This document shows positions 1 through 12,579 of a stretch of 35,010 nt of DNA, in pieces (within the stretch, counting starts at the first letter, position 1; each line of letters opens with the position of its first letter). The notes below the pieces were generated by a model. The model made no database searches and was not told where the DNA came from. It was given only the letters and a program-made list of their open reading frames with translations. The translations under genes were made by a program, and so were the position numbers. This DNA comes from Irineochytrium annulatum (taxonomy: Eukaryota; Chytridiomycota; Chytridiomycetes; Chytridiales; Chytridiaceae): the NCBI GenBank assembly GCA_027600665.1, contig JADGJL010000096.1, forward strand, positions 1 through 35,010, given 5' to 3'.

Positions 1-12
1 CCCCCCCCCCAC

Positions 13-338
13 CTAAGGTGCCACCACAACTCCGTCAAACCCTTGCCGTTCCACGTCGGTGACTCCAATATGCTGACAGTGTACGAATGTGTCCTTCAAC
101 GGTTCCCCGATGATGACCTTGTTGCTCTGGATTCATATGTCTGATTAGTGAACTGTTGCCGAACGAAGCGATCACACCAATGGCAGGACTGAAAGCTGGC
201 AGCTCGTACCTGCACAAGTTGGCGAATGTCCGGCTTCTTCTCTAGCTTTTTCATGGATGGAAATGAGGAGCTCATTGAGTTCGTTGACGCCTTCTTTTCA
301 AGCGGGGTCGACGTGAATGAGGAAAAGAGGTTGCCCAT
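13..338 (-). CDS. Doubtful small hypothetical protein, 80 aa
   Basis: A possible two-exon gene on the minus strand (exons 338-210 and 126-13) with a 73-nt GTACGA...CAG intron, ending in TAG close to the window edge. The predicted product begins MGNLFSSF, which fits the N-myristoylation consensus. It continues as a Ser/Lys-rich stretch and ends with a more ordered-looking tail (KVIIGEPLKDTF). I do not recognise a family. Other frames of the same stretch also look protein-like (for example GVNELNELLISIHEKAREE on the same strand), so the true frame is unsettled, and the real gene may run off the left edge or be absent. The sequence 340-560 upstream is GC-rich and holds nothing I can assign. Confidence 0.2.
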
Positions 339-565
339 CGTGCCTGCGAGACCGATGTGGGGATGACGCCGTGCTGAATAGGAGGGCAGGCGGGGGCCGG
401 CTCGTGGTTGGAGGAACCGTTGACGGGCGCGGCGGATCTGGTGGGAACGGCAGATTTCGTGATGTCAAATTCCCTTGATGTACACAACATGGACCCTCGA
501 TCATGCCATCTCGAATGCTAAATGCAGGTCTATGTTCATGAAAACAGCTACTGCGATGCTATAAT

Positions 566-1938
566 TCAGATCCTGGGGATGTGGAACTCAATCCCCTTCA
601 TGGCTGCCGATGCTTTCAGCTGGCAGGATAGCCTTGACCTTTATCACTGCATCAGCAATCATTTAGCCAGATGATAAGTACCTTTCATGGCGGCCCACCG
701 CGTATTCAAGCATGTCCTGCTCAGCATCGCTGGGGGGAGCCAACAAGTCGTAGTGGGCTTCATCAACAATCACATGGCATGTGGCGCACTCCAGGTTACC
801 CCCACAAACGCCTACGAGACGCCATATGTTAAGTTCACATGGTTTTCAGCTGTAAGTACCCGTAACAACGTACCTTCAATGGTTGGAACCTCCTTCTCTT
901 TTGCTATTTCCATAATCTTGGTACCAACTGGTACGTCAAGCTCCATCCTCTTTCCCTCGTTCAGGACAAAGGTCACATGCACATGATCCACGCCAGTCTT
1001 CCCGCCGTCGCCCCTCGGTGCAAAAGATTTCTCTGGCACCCACTCCGCAGCGGCGAACTCGTCTCTTAAGGTCCCCTTCGGCGCCATCTTATCGTATAAC
1101 GCCAGCTGCTCCTCTTTCGACATCCCACCTCGGCCCCTCCAATGCTCCCACAAAACTTCATTCGACTTGATCGCGTCAAGAAGCTTCGGCGCGGCCTCGG
1201 GCGTCATCATCCCGTACCAGTCCATCTGCGGGTAAACACTATGACGTAAAGTCCATCAGCTCTCTAACCAAATGCTCGGCAAGTGCAGAATACCGACATC
1301 GCGTTCCCGGCGAATGAATGGCCGCCAACGTGCGATGTGGCATGGACCTTGACCTTGGTCTCGAGCCCGCGCGCCGCCACTTCCTCCCTCAGTTTGTCTA
1401 GCACAGCCTTCCCCGTTGTCCCGCAGCGACAGTCCACCTCCATGTGCGTGCACACTAGCACATGAGTCTCGCCCTTCAGCTTCTCGGCCTTCAGGCTGCT
1501 GCTAGGGCTGTTGAGGACGGAGCTCTGATGCAAAGGCACATTATCTCGCCGGGAGATGTTGATGGCCTCCGCAAGGTCGGCGATTGAGCCAGCCGCCAGC
1601 CGCCGAACGGCCACCATGTCGGGGTAGACCATGACGTCTGGCGTGTCCGGTGCATGCAGGGCGACGTCGCCGAGAGTAACCTTGGTGTCGACTTTGGAGC
1701 CGGCGGCAACCATCTCCCTGTGAAAAGGCTCCGGCTCGTCCGGCTTCCAGCCCGTACGACCTGGACGCGGGATGTTGGGTGTCAGCTAATGGAAGCAGGC
1801 CCGGCATGATCAGGTACCGGTCCCAACCAGGATGTGCCGATGTTGCGGACTGGCGGAGCCCACGAACTTATCCGGCTTGGTGGAGAAGGGCCGCCGTAGC
1901 CGAGCCGGCGTCGTCCGGAATGCCCTTAGCAAGCCCAT
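566..1938 (-). CDS. Apd1/Aim32-like [2Fe-2S] protein fused to an adrenodoxin-type ferredoxin, probably mitochondrial
   Basis: Five exons (1938-1818, 1760-1298, 1238-874, 811-682, 638-566) give 383 residues. Residues 1-20 are rich in Arg, Leu and Ser with no acids, like a mitochondrial presequence. Residues about 34-235 match the sucrase/ferredoxin-like (thioredoxin-like ferredoxin) family: a start motif RHILVGTGRTGW, C144-x8-C153, and H184-x3-H188 inside HVGGHSFAGN, which are the cluster ligands described for yeast Apd1/Aim32. The C-terminal ~100 residues are a vertebrate/plant-mitochondrial type ferredoxin with C319-x5-C325-x2-C328-x36-C365 and the SRLSCQ motif. The protein thus carries ligands for two [2Fe-2S] clusters. 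I chose the start at 1938 because it begins the presequence; in-frame ATGs at 1950, 1956 and about 1986 are alternatives. Intron 639-681 ends in AAG. The gene starts 66 bp downstream of the fucose-synthase stop. Confidence 0.88.
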
Positions 1939-1999
1939 GCAAGTTGTCATTGTCATTGTGAACGGAAAAAGCCACCCGTCTTCTCTCATTATTCTTCTG

Positions 2000-2004
2000 T
2001 TTAT

Positions 2005-2005
<1 letters not shown>
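2000..2005 (-). terminator. Candidate poly(A) signal AATAAA of GFUS
   Basis: The hexamer AATAAA on the minus strand begins with the last base of the GDP-fucose synthase stop codon. It lies in the 66-bp gap before the next minus-strand gene. Position and motif only. Confidence 0.4.
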
Positions 2006-3254
<1,249 letters not shown>

Positions 3255-3489
3255 TTCGGACTTTCAAATTTTATCCGAACTCATGTATTCCATGACGAGA
3301 AGATGATGCAAAAGAAAGAGTAAGAGTAATCAGGAACACAAAACGACGCGCATACTTCAATACGTCATTATGCTAAGCTCGCAGGAAGACCTGCTATGTC
3401 TGGCCCGCTAGGGCACTGCGTTATATTAGGTCATCGCATGGCCTGATCAATTCCATTGCGCAACCCCCCCGATTCCCTCATCTTCCCAT

Positions 3490-4409
3490 TTACTCGAACA
3501 CCTCCTCCCCTTTGAGGGTTAACCCCGGAACAAGAGGCAACCTATTCCGCACCGTTGTCAACCGCTTATGCACGACGTAGTCCGGCCATCGAATGGGTGA
3601 CCCATCAAAGTCCACCACGTCCGGCGCCTGCAGTAAATTACAGTTAAAAATAAGCTTGCTCAATTGTTGGAAGACAGCGTACCAGAACGACGTCCCGGAA
3701 CTCGTCCCGCTCCCACCACAGCGTGTAAAATTGGTCCCTCTGCGTCGCCTCGCCCGCCACAATTCCATCCCGAACGGCTGGAGCAGTCTCCGGGTTGTCG
3801 TCCACATAGGTTTCCCCCTTGCCCTTTGACGCGAGCGCGCCGGACTCCGCCACAGTCAAATAGTCCGCCGGCGACTTCCCCTCCCTCCGCTCCCGCTCCA
3901 CCCTAATCGGGTCATCCGTCGGAACCACGTCGTCCCTGCACAGCGCCAGGCAGATCTCCACCGTCTTGTCCTTAACGTCCTGTGGGACCGTCCATCCCAT
4001 CCACTCCTTCGCCGGCTCCGGCAACGGATTTTTCGACACCTTTTTGTTCTCCACCTTCGGCGTCGGAGCAATGTAGGCCTTGGGCTCCGGCCACGGCCAC
4101 CGGACCTTGGGTCCCCACTTGTTTTTTGGCTTCGTCGTCAGGGTGTCCACGAGGATGTCCTTGACCTCCCGCGAGCCGATGCCCGTCAAGACCGCGAAGG
4201 GCGTCCAGTGATCCGGCCGGATCTTGTTGGACGGGTGGTTCTCGCGGATTTGGGCGAGGACCGATGACTGGCACCCGGAAGAAGAACGGTCAGCGCGTCG
4301 CTCGCACTCCCAACGAATCCAAAGCGGCACTCCAACGTACATCATACTTGTTCTTCGGAGTCACAATGACCTTCCCTGTCCTGACGTGCCGCAAGAAGTA
4401 GAGATTCAT
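3490..4409 (-). CDS. Probable mitochondrial large-subunit ribosomal protein mL67 (MHR1 family)
   Basis: Three exons (4409-4341, 4267-3683, 3627-3490) give 263 residues. The N-terminus reads like the MHR1 domain: an aromatic strand, an R-T-G-K-V-I-V-T-P segment, then IRPDHWTPFAV, which corresponds to the LR-D-W-P-A core of mL67. Fungal mL67/Mhr1 is a protein of the mitochondrial large ribosomal subunit, also linked in yeast to mtDNA recombination. The middle is Lys/Pro-rich and the end WPDYVVHKRLTTVRNRLP is basic. No clear presequence is seen with the ATG at 4409. An in-frame ATG at 4490 exists, but it would overlap the divergent lectin start at 4453, so I prefer 4409. The family call is from memory of the motif and is moderate. 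Confidence 0.6.
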
Positions 4410-4452
4410 TGCAGTTCTCGCAGGCTGGTGCAGAATTGTCGAATTTCTCCGT
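4410..4452. promoter_or_regulatory. 43-bp bidirectional spacer between mL67 and lectin start codons
   Basis: Only 43 bp separate the minus-strand ATG at 4409 from the plus-strand ATG at 4453. Any shared core promoter and both 5' leaders must fit here or extend into the opposite gene. No TATA box is visible. The spacer is a T/C-rich mix without clear symmetry. Confidence 0.5.
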
Positions 4453-6287
4453 ATGATCGCCGCCGCGTCCCTGGCGTCGGTCCTCCTCATCGCGGCCGCC
4501 GCCGTCCTGGCCGCCGACAGCGACCTTCGCGTAAACCATGATGAAATAACGCGGCGCTACGACTACCAGCAGAGTCTCAAGAAGCCTTACTTCCTCTACA
4601 AGGATTCGAGGTGAGCGACTCGCGTGCGATCTTGAGCCCATTCGGTCGCGTCTCGAGCCGCATGACGATCTAAAACGGTTCTTTGGCTATCAGAGAGCTT
4701 CCCTACTTTGAATGCCGCGGCCGTAAGCTGTCCACTTCCAACGCTTTTACCTCTCCTGCCGACTGATCGGATCTTGATGCAATATGCAGATGCCATCCCA
4801 TCCGAGGACTACATTAGGCTAACGAGCAGCATTGGGAACATGCGGGGCGCGGTCTGGGCCAAAAGCCCGAACCCACACAAGCATTGGCAGGTGCACTTCG
4901 CCGTGAACGTCTACGGCCGGGCCTACGTCGGCGGGGACGGGATCGCGCTCTGGTACACGAAGGAGCGGGCCGTGGAGGGCCCTATTTACGGAAACATGGA
5001 TAAGTGGACGGGGCTTGGGATCTTCCTAGACACGTCGGAGCCGACGGAGAATGTTTGCTTAAGTTCGTGGTTACTGATTTGCTGACGTTTTGCTCTGCAG
5101 CGGTTCACACCGTTTCTGCATGGGATCGTCAACGATGGGTACCAGCAGATGGAGAACAGGAAGGACTACATGACTCTCTCGATCGGGGGCTGCTTCAGGG
5201 ATTACCGGAATGCGCCGAAACCTGTTTGGGGGAGGTTAACTTATGCGAATCGTACCTTACGGGTATGTGTGCAGAGCTGCTTAGGAGGAAGTTGATGCAA
5301 TCATAGCTTGATATGGATATCCGTCAAGACGGTTACGCCTTCACGGAATGTTTCACGAAGACCGGAATTGACCTTCCTGCTGGGTACTACTTTGGTGTGT
5401 CTGCTAGTACGGCCGAGCACAATGCTGGTATGTAGCCGTGCGTTTCCCCCATGGAATCTAACGATAGTGCTATTGTAGACGACCACGACTTGATTGCGTT
5501 TGAAACCTTCGAAGTGGATCAGAAGCCGAAGGCTGGGTCTAAGGTTGACGATTACGTCATTGACGAGGAGACTAAGAAGGTGAGATATTGGTGCAAAATC
5601 CTCTTTTTAACAATGCTGCAGAAAATTTCGCAAGTCGAGCACATCGTCGAAGAGGTCCACAAGCAGGACGCCGAGTCTGCGTCGCCGATGGGCTACCAGG
5701 AGAACTTCAACGTAAGCGGTATCCTCTACGTTCCGATGTATAACTATCGCTTGTAGCCCAACGTGCTTCAGACGCTCCTAGAGAACCAATTTAAGGTGAT
5801 TGAATCCCTTAATGTCCTTTACGATAAGGTCGGCGAATCCCCGGTGACGCCGGCTGGTTTCCACGAGGATACGAAGAATAAGGTTCGAGAGGCGGTGCAG
5901 CCGGTGGACGGGAAGGTGGCCTTGATCAACAACAAAATCGACGACCTTGCGAGGAAAGTTGAACTCATGGGCGGGGAAATTCAGAACTTGTTCAAGGCGA
6001 TACGAGAGTACGACAATAAGGTGCAACGGTTTCTAATCGTCCACTCGCTTTTGAACTGCCTCTAATCCGTTTCTCATTCGCAGGGGGACGTCAACCTTCG
6101 GGACGTTAGCCGGAAGCTTGACGTGTCGAATGCAAAGCTCGAGGCGGCGCATGCGGCCATAAACGAGCGGCCGTCGGGGAATTGGGGATTCTCGGTGACG
6201 TTCTTCCTCTTGGGTGGGATCATCGTCTACGCCGTCAGCGTTTTGGTCCGGATGAAGGGAAGGGACAATTCGAAGCGGCTTCTTTGA
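4453..6287 (+). CDS. ERGIC-53/Emp47-type L-type lectin cargo receptor
   Basis: Nine exons (4453-4610, 4696-4724, 4790-5052, 5101-5262, 5307-5427, 5479-5579, 5622-5711, 5757-6020, 6084-6287) give 463 residues. The start codon opens a clear signal peptide of about 21 residues (Ala/Leu-rich). The L-type lectin domain spans about residues 35-275, with AIPSEDYIRLT, GDGIALWYTKE (loop near the sugar/Ca site) and YYFGVSASTAEHNADDHDL. Charged, coiled-coil-like helices follow to about residue 425, then one membrane helix (VTFFLLGGIIVYAVSVLV) and a short cytosolic tail ending KRLL. The tail resembles the dilysine plus hydrophobic ends of Emp47 and ERGIC-53, fitting cycling between ER and Golgi with glycoprotein cargo. 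It diverges from mL67 across 43 bp. Its 29-nt second exon is unusually small. Confidence 0.95.
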
Positions 6288-7381
6288 GTTGCACGGAGGA
6301 GGGCTATAGTTGCACGCTTTTGGCTGGCTGGGTATCGGGGCTAGAGAGCTCAATGCGTTTTCGCTTTATATCCGTTTACATCAGTGGGAATAATTATCAG
6401 GGGATACGTGAGCGATACGCACGATAATTTTTACAAAGACCCCATATTGCGCTGACTATCCCATTTCCTTTCCTCCTTTCCAATTTGCAATGCGAGTATT
6501 TTGAACAACCTTGTGACATGAGAGCCAGGTGTAGGCTGCCTTTAGTCCAGCGAATGGAAAGGAAGCCCGCATACCCTCCACTTCAGTTGCTTCTGTCCAT
6601 AATCGTGGCCCACCCCTTCAAGACTCACAGTGTCAATTTATTGATATATCTGATGCCTGACATCAGCGGTTGACGGTGAGAGGGAGCGCAGTTCCCTGTA
6701 GACTTCATATTCTCACGTACACCCCACACGCCTCGACCCACTGAAGAGGCGACTGGCTGATCGCCGCAGCCAACATACACCATCCCAAAGCGGCGGTGGC
6801 TCAAGGAGAGGGTGGACTGCCAGGAGGCGAGAATGCCCCGCTTTTTATTATCCAGCAAGTACCAATTAGTCGGGAAGTTAGAAAAGGCGCATGCATGTGG
6901 CCTCCGCTATTGCCACGGGCCGTTAAAGAGAGTAAACGGCCGTGGCACCCGAAGCCGAGGTCTTTAGAGCTCTTGAGTAATGCGACGGCTCGTCAGGCCA
7001 TGGACCGTTGGGTCGACCGTAGGAGTGCTTTTGAACATTCTCTTCTTCCTGAGGAAAAAAATTTTCGAAGGGCGGCCATTTATACCCGCGCCACACCGTG
7101 CCACACCCATTGATGTAAGCTGATCAGAGAACTCCTTTCGTCATCTATTGTTAGTTTGCCAAACGCGTTGTTCTTCTCAGGCCGTATTTTCATCCGCCGC
7201 TGCAATACAGGATCTAAAGCACAATCACATCAGGCAAGGAGATCACAGCAACATTGATCTTTTATTAAATGACGATCGTTACATATCACCGAAAATTTAA
7301 AATCTCAGTGAAACCCTAAAACTTGATGGCGAGCACAATTACTTGGGCAGGATGTCTGCAGCTAGTCAATTTCAAAACCAT
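6288..7381. other. Non-coding convergent intergenic region, 1.1 kb
   Basis: This lies between the 3' ends of the lectin and the arrestin-like gene. The ORFs here (for example 6796-7113 plus) are short and match no family motif. The only structure I see is the inverted repeat at 6911-6947. It is too long to be just two 3' UTRs in a genome where neighbours usually sit within 250 bp. Confidence 0.5.
6911..6947. repeat. Imperfect inverted repeat / hairpin
   Basis: Left arm 6911-6924 (tgccacgggccgtt) pairs with right arm 6935-6947 (aacggccgtggca): 13 pairs with one bulged G and a 10-nt loop. The stem is GC-rich and could fold in RNA or DNA. It does not fit a tRNA (no B box) and there is no T-run after it. 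Function unknown. Confidence 0.6.
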
Positions 7382-8391
7382 TCACTGAGGCAAAACGTGC
7401 AGGACGGCGTATGCGACCTGCAATCACATCGTTCAAAATACTTAATAAGAAAAGAAATGGGAAGCTGAATGGCGTAGAGAAACTACATACCTCGTGCGCC
7501 GCGTTTCCGATATGCTGGGCAACCTCCACCTGCGAGTTAAAATTAATCAGCATTAACGACAAGTTTCTAAAGGATGCAAATAGAAGTTTGCAACGCACCT
7601 TAATCCTGTACAGGCGCAGCTTGGCGTCCGCACCGTCCTTAAACGCGCCCGTCGGGGGAATGTTCGCCGGTACAGTGAGCTGGAACGGGTGATCATGCGG
7701 GCCCTCCGGAAGCAGCTGACTTTTGGCCGTCGGCGCATTCACCACCTGGACAGTTTGAAGAGTCTTGGCCGCGTGGTCCGACAAACCAGCACCCTTGTGT
7801 TCCTTGCGCGCAAAGAGGCCGTGGTGATGGTGGGCGGTGAGCTCGGCGTTGTTAGGATGGGGGTTTTCGTGCTTGGAAGGGTCCTGCACGCTATACTCGA
7901 GGGTCTCGAGCGTCACAACGATCGTCTTGAGGTCGGCAACCCCGCCAACGACGTCATAGTGTACTGAGAATGGTGAGTAATTGCGTTGTTTAAGCGAGCT
8001 GCAAATCGCCGTGTCCATGGAGCAGCGTTTCCAACGAAACCAACAAATGTCGCGTTGAGGATAGTCTTACCGGCAAAGGGCAAAGTGGCACCGGGTGTAG
8101 CGTCTTTGGGGCCGACGACCTTGAGGTTGTAGATAACCTAGACAGAAAGATGCGGTCAGGTACGGAATGGACGCGAGATGGTGGTCCAAGTTATCCACAG
8201 CGTCAGATCGCCAGTCCTCCCATAACCTTTCCACACTAACGGCGCGGGCGACATCCTCCTCCCGCTGATCATCCTCGGACGCAATCCTACCTCCTTCGCC
8301 AGCTTCATGTTCGAACTGGAAGAAAGATCAGCGTTGGTCCACCATCCGGAAAAGCCGACCGCGGCGCTCACATGTTGTCACTCTCGGCCAT
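7382..8391 (-). CDS. Arrestin-fold-like small protein
   Basis: Six exons (8391-8372, 8315-8291, 8137-8071, 7963-7599, 7529-7491, 7417-7382) give 183 residues. The protein is beta-rich. A strand pair (VIYNLKVVGPKDATPG, then VHYDVVGGVADLKTIVVTLE) is followed by a His-rich loop (about residues 75-85) and by HPFQLTVPANIPPTG, which resembles the FPFSFTLPxxLPPS signature of arrestin-like N domains. It ends in a further strand pair. Only one arrestin-like lobe would be present. The first two exons are only 20 and 25 nt and are supported by reading-frame continuity. The family call is tentative; another immunoglobulin-like fold is possible. The large orphan gene ends 160 bp upstream on the same strand. 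Confidence 0.45.
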
Positions 8392-8551
8392 CGTGGGCGC
8401 TCGGGATGAGGTGTTGAGTCGAGGTGGTGGATTGGGATTGTGCGGAACGGGAGTTGACAGAGGAATCAAGCACGCACTTTTGCCACCGCCTTCCGCGATC
8501 GGAGCCAGCATTTGCTAAAAGCCACCGAATTTTATATTACATCTATCAACG

Positions 8552-11500
8552 CTACGTGTTCGACACTCTCGGCACGCCCGCCGGCCGATTAAGGAACGTG
8601 GACGACCGTGGTGGCGCTTTCTTCACGGGCTCCTCCCGCTCGGTGGCTGCCGTCGAAGGCCTCGATCTTCCCCATGGCGTCGGCGACGTCAACGGCAGGT
8701 TCGGTCCGTTGAAACGCGAGACGACTGTGAACGTGGACGGGGTCGGGCTCTGCAGCCGGTGGTTGGGGCTCGCCGTAGGCACCGCCGAAAGAACCGAAAT
8801 CAAGTCCGAATCCGACGCGAGGTCTTTGGCTGGAATGGCTTCCGTTTCTTGCCGACGCTGGTCCGCCTGCTCGTGCAGGCTGGGTTCAGGGGATGTGGCG
8901 GTTGCGGACGGTGCATCTGTCGGAGTACCAGGTGGCAGCTCGAGGCCCTCAGGTGTGGGGTTTAATCGCTCCGCCGCGAGATATGGCGATGGGCTCTCCT
9001 CAAGCGCTGCCGGCGTCCCGGCTCGCCCGATGGTGCCCTGGTGAGCCGCCTCGTACATCTTTAGCGTCGATAACGGCCTCAGCGTCATGAAGAGCTTCGG
9101 GTGCAGTCTCGGCGCGACGATAGCGAGCTTGCTTTGCAGTGGTGTGTACGCGAACGGCTTCATCAGTGCTTTCCCCGGCGCGAACTTGTCCTTGCGGGCG
9201 TCGAAGTTATCTGGGTCCTCCTTCTGGTCCAATCGGACGCGGACGCGTGGCTGCGAGGTCCGCGCGGGTGAATCTAGCAACGGCAGCTGAATGTTCATGA
9301 TCCGAACAGGCTTTCTCGGCGCTGCAGACTGTTCCTTCCGATGCCATTTTGGCTGCTCCGCCGGCTTAACCGATTGCTCCATCACTTCCACCGTTTCCAG
9401 CTCGGGCGGCGGTTCCGTTGTAGCTGGAATCGGCACTTCCGCAGCGTCAGGTATCGGCGCGCTCTTCTCACGATACACTTGATCGCCATCCGGATCCCTT
9501 GGTCGCGGCTTTATAATCTTCTGACCCTTCTCGTTCTCGGGGCCTGTTACAAAGTCAGCTTCACCGGCCAAGGGAAGCGGCCTCCTGTAGACATTCGCCG
9601 AGTTTGTGGGCGTGGCGGTCAGCGGCAGCTTGCACTCCACTCGTGAGGATCGTTTCGACAGCCGCGGCGTCACGTCGGCGCCCCATCCTGCACACTCGAC
9701 AGAATCAACCCACTGCGTTGAGAAGACAGATTTCAACTTCGTCCGGTGAACCTTCACGTCAGGCGGGTTTACTGGAATCCTGTATACACCTTTCGGATAC
9801 GGGTTTCCGGATCGATCAACTGCGGGATGTGGCTCTCGGTCAAGTGCGGAGTTGGAAAGTCGATCTGTTGCAGGATCCGATTGCTCTATCGCGTCATTCG
9901 AGGGCGAAGTTGTGTCAGGGAGCGTTGTCTAATATTAAGGTGATGACATTAGCACCAAAAAGGCTTCTTTCCCTTACCTCGGATGCTTGACGGGATGTTC
10001 CGTATTCGTGTATACTCCCGGGTCCCGAATGTAAATTAGACAGCGAACAATTGCCGCTTTCCGAAGTCAGGCTATACCGACTTTCTGATTGTATGCTGCC
10101 CCCGCCACCCGACCGGAGACTATCTCCGCTCGCTGACGTCAGTCCTTTTTCTTCCGATGCCGGGGCGTTGAGCCTGGGGATTTTTGGCGGCTTTTGCGTC
10201 ACGTCCATAGTATTAGGTGCCCCTTCCTCCTCCTCTGCCTTAGTCTCGCTCTCGACGTGTGTGCCTTCGTTGGAGACTGACGAACTCGTATCTTCCCAGT
10301 CAACTAACACGTCCAGATCCTCTTTTTCGTATGAGTCCTGCTCAGCAACAGAAGGACACCTCAATAATAGTTCCCGCGAGCTCTGCGATCGCTTTCCCGG
10401 TGATATAACTAGCCGGCGTGCCCCGCCCGTGCTCCTCGTTAGGCGCGCGTTGACATCGCGCCATCCGGGCTTCACCAAGGATGACTCGTCGATTCTCACG
10501 GACTTGGAGAAGTTGGCACCTTCCACTGCCAGCTTCAACTTTGCGTCTTCTGCCGGCGCGTTCTCCGTTCTGCTCACTATCATCTCGGCCTCCTGCTCAG
10601 ACAGGACGTACGTCATGCTGTTTGGCAACATCGAGGCGCTCCGGTCCGCGCTGATCAGCGAACATGTCGGGTTCTCTTCTTTCGGCAGTCTCCCTGACAC
10701 CGCCGCTCGCCTCATGTGTGCCTCAACCCCGATGCTGGTCGAAGTGCCCGCCACCGCCATCGCCACCATGCTCGTCCTCGGCCTCGCCCTCGCCGACGCC
10801 TGTGGGATCCTGCTGAACGCCGACGATACGCGGATGCGGAGCGCGTACAACCTCGGTGCCGACGGCGCGTGCCTCACGACGGGTGGGTTTTGCGTTCGGC
10901 TCGAAGACCAGGACTCGAAGATCGACTTCCTCGTCGAAAGGCGCTCGCTCACCCCCGCATTCAGCTTTGCCATGCTCCGATCAACCTCCCGCCTTACTGA
11001 CGCCCGACCCTCCTCAATCACGCCGTTAACCTGCAGGAAGTCGCGTGGCCACACCACGCTCTTCGCCTTCGACCTCGGTATCACTTCCGCCGACATCGGC
11101 TGCGCGTCCTTGACAGGCCCAGATCCGACGCCGACCCCGCTCGCGACCGTCGACTCCATCACAACGTTCATGTCCAAGACGCTCATGTCCCTCGCCTTCT
11201 CTTTGCCCCGCCGCGCACGCCTCTCCCGCTCAACCTGAGCCGCCGCATCTTGTTCCTTCAGCATAGATGCCAGAATTGGGAGAACGTCGCGGTTTGCCGC
11301 TACCCACGGATCGATTCCTCGTTGCGCTCGTTCCTCGCACAGTGATAGCACCGGATAACGCATGTCCTTGACGCGGCCCGTCGCAGCTTCTGTTTGAATC
11401 GATAGGGGGAAGATGATTTTGAAGCCGTCGTCGTTCTCGGGTAGATGCACGGCATCTGAGTCATTCAGCCGTTCAACCGAAGGCATTGCAGTCCCAGTGC

Positions 11501-12579
11501 TCGACTTCGGCTTGGGTCGTAAGGAATGACTAGATGCTGCGGCTGATTTCAGAAAGACGTTGGCAGTGCTGCATATATTATTTTTGTAATCAGACACGAC
11601 GACTTGAAGTAAAGAGGACTCGCGGACGCACCTTTTTGCCACCGCCGGCTCCGGCTCCGTCTGAAACTTCTCTATCGGCGACGACGACTTGGAGTCAATC
11701 ATGCCGAACGCGCCATAGGACTCATAGATGTCGCTCTCGACCGATCCTTGATCAAGCACGGCTTCCTCCTGCGTCTCCCCTTCTTGCAGGTCGCCAGTCA
11801 TTAGGCTGCTCTCACTGCCCCTGATGAGCGATATCGTCGACGTCTTTGAGCTCTGCACTTCCTCTTGCTCCATCTCGTCATCCTCGCCATCCTCAAGGAT
11901 CTCCTCCGCCTTGTAGGTTGGCACCTCGCGACGCCCGTAGTTCTTGACGGCAGCCAGAGCAGCCGAAGAGAGCGCCGCCGCGTTTGCCGGCGCGGGTGTC
12001 GTCTCGTCCTCGTCCTCCTCGTCAATGTCCATCGCCCCAGTCACAGAGTTCGCGACCCGTCGCTCAGTGATGAGCCAGGGCGCGTCGCCCTGGTCGTAGA
12101 TGGCGTGGATTCCATGGCCGTGCGAGGCCTTTTCAGGATCGATAACGTTGAAGAGCGCGACGGAGGCCGAGATGTTGACGGAGGTGCGTCTGGACCAAGG
12201 GTCATACCCGCTGTTCTTCCAGGGCGTGTCGGAAGGCTCCTCGTCAGCCGAAACCTTTTTCTTAGTCGTCCGACGCGCGCCAGGGAAGGCCTGCTGGAGA
12301 AGGTCGTCGCCAGAGCCGAGCTCCTCCGTCGATCCCATTGCAACCAATTTTTTCTGCCAGGCCGCGCCGCGACTGTCCCTTGTCGGCGCGGTCGCGGATA
12401 CGTTGTCAATACGCGTGATCGCGTCCGCCAACAACCGGCCTTGTCGCGTTAGCTGCCCGGCGTCCCAACAGTGAAGGTCGGGTTGTCAAAGACAAGCAAG
12501 TGCCATAAGGGTTTCCTTTCTTGTGAGCTCTACGTATTGGTCGTGCTAAGATTTGAAATAAAGCGTCATTGGTATTCAT
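8552..12579 (-). CDS. Large Ser-rich, probably disordered orphan protein, 1291 aa
   Basis: Four exons (12579-12413, 12372-11632, 11568-9978, 9928-8552) sum to 1292 codons in frame. I recognise no family. The start ATG at 12579 is joined by a 40-nt GT-AG intron; the coding frame is also open upstream of 12434 but has no ATG there, so the N-terminus is the weakest part. The intron 11569-11631 is a multiple of three and stop-free; it is inferred from its lower GC and good splice sites and may be retained. Visible features: a basic N-terminus, an acidic run (DIDEEDEDE, about residues 171-179), Glu-rich patches, many Ser/Pro/Thr stretches, a Gly run and a Ser-rich linker near residue 800, and a Pro-rich C-terminal third. 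No signal peptide, membrane helix or enzymatic motif is seen. Confidence 0.6.

Noticed and set aside
1..10. Run of ten C at the window start
   Set aside because: It is not a telomere repeat, and nothing nearby supports a chromosome end; probably a simple run or window edge.
6880..6960. Possible tRNA around the inverted repeat
   Set aside because: There is no B-box-like GGTTCRA motif, no anticodon-arm geometry and no matching acceptor stem.
8424..9044. 206-codon plus-strand ORF
   Set aside because: It is mostly antisense to the last exon of the orphan gene and has no motif.
10051..11238. 395-codon plus-strand ORF antisense to the large orphan gene
   Set aside because: It is a mirror of GC-rich third positions in the minus-strand gene, has no family motif, and the minus frame continues coherently over four exons.
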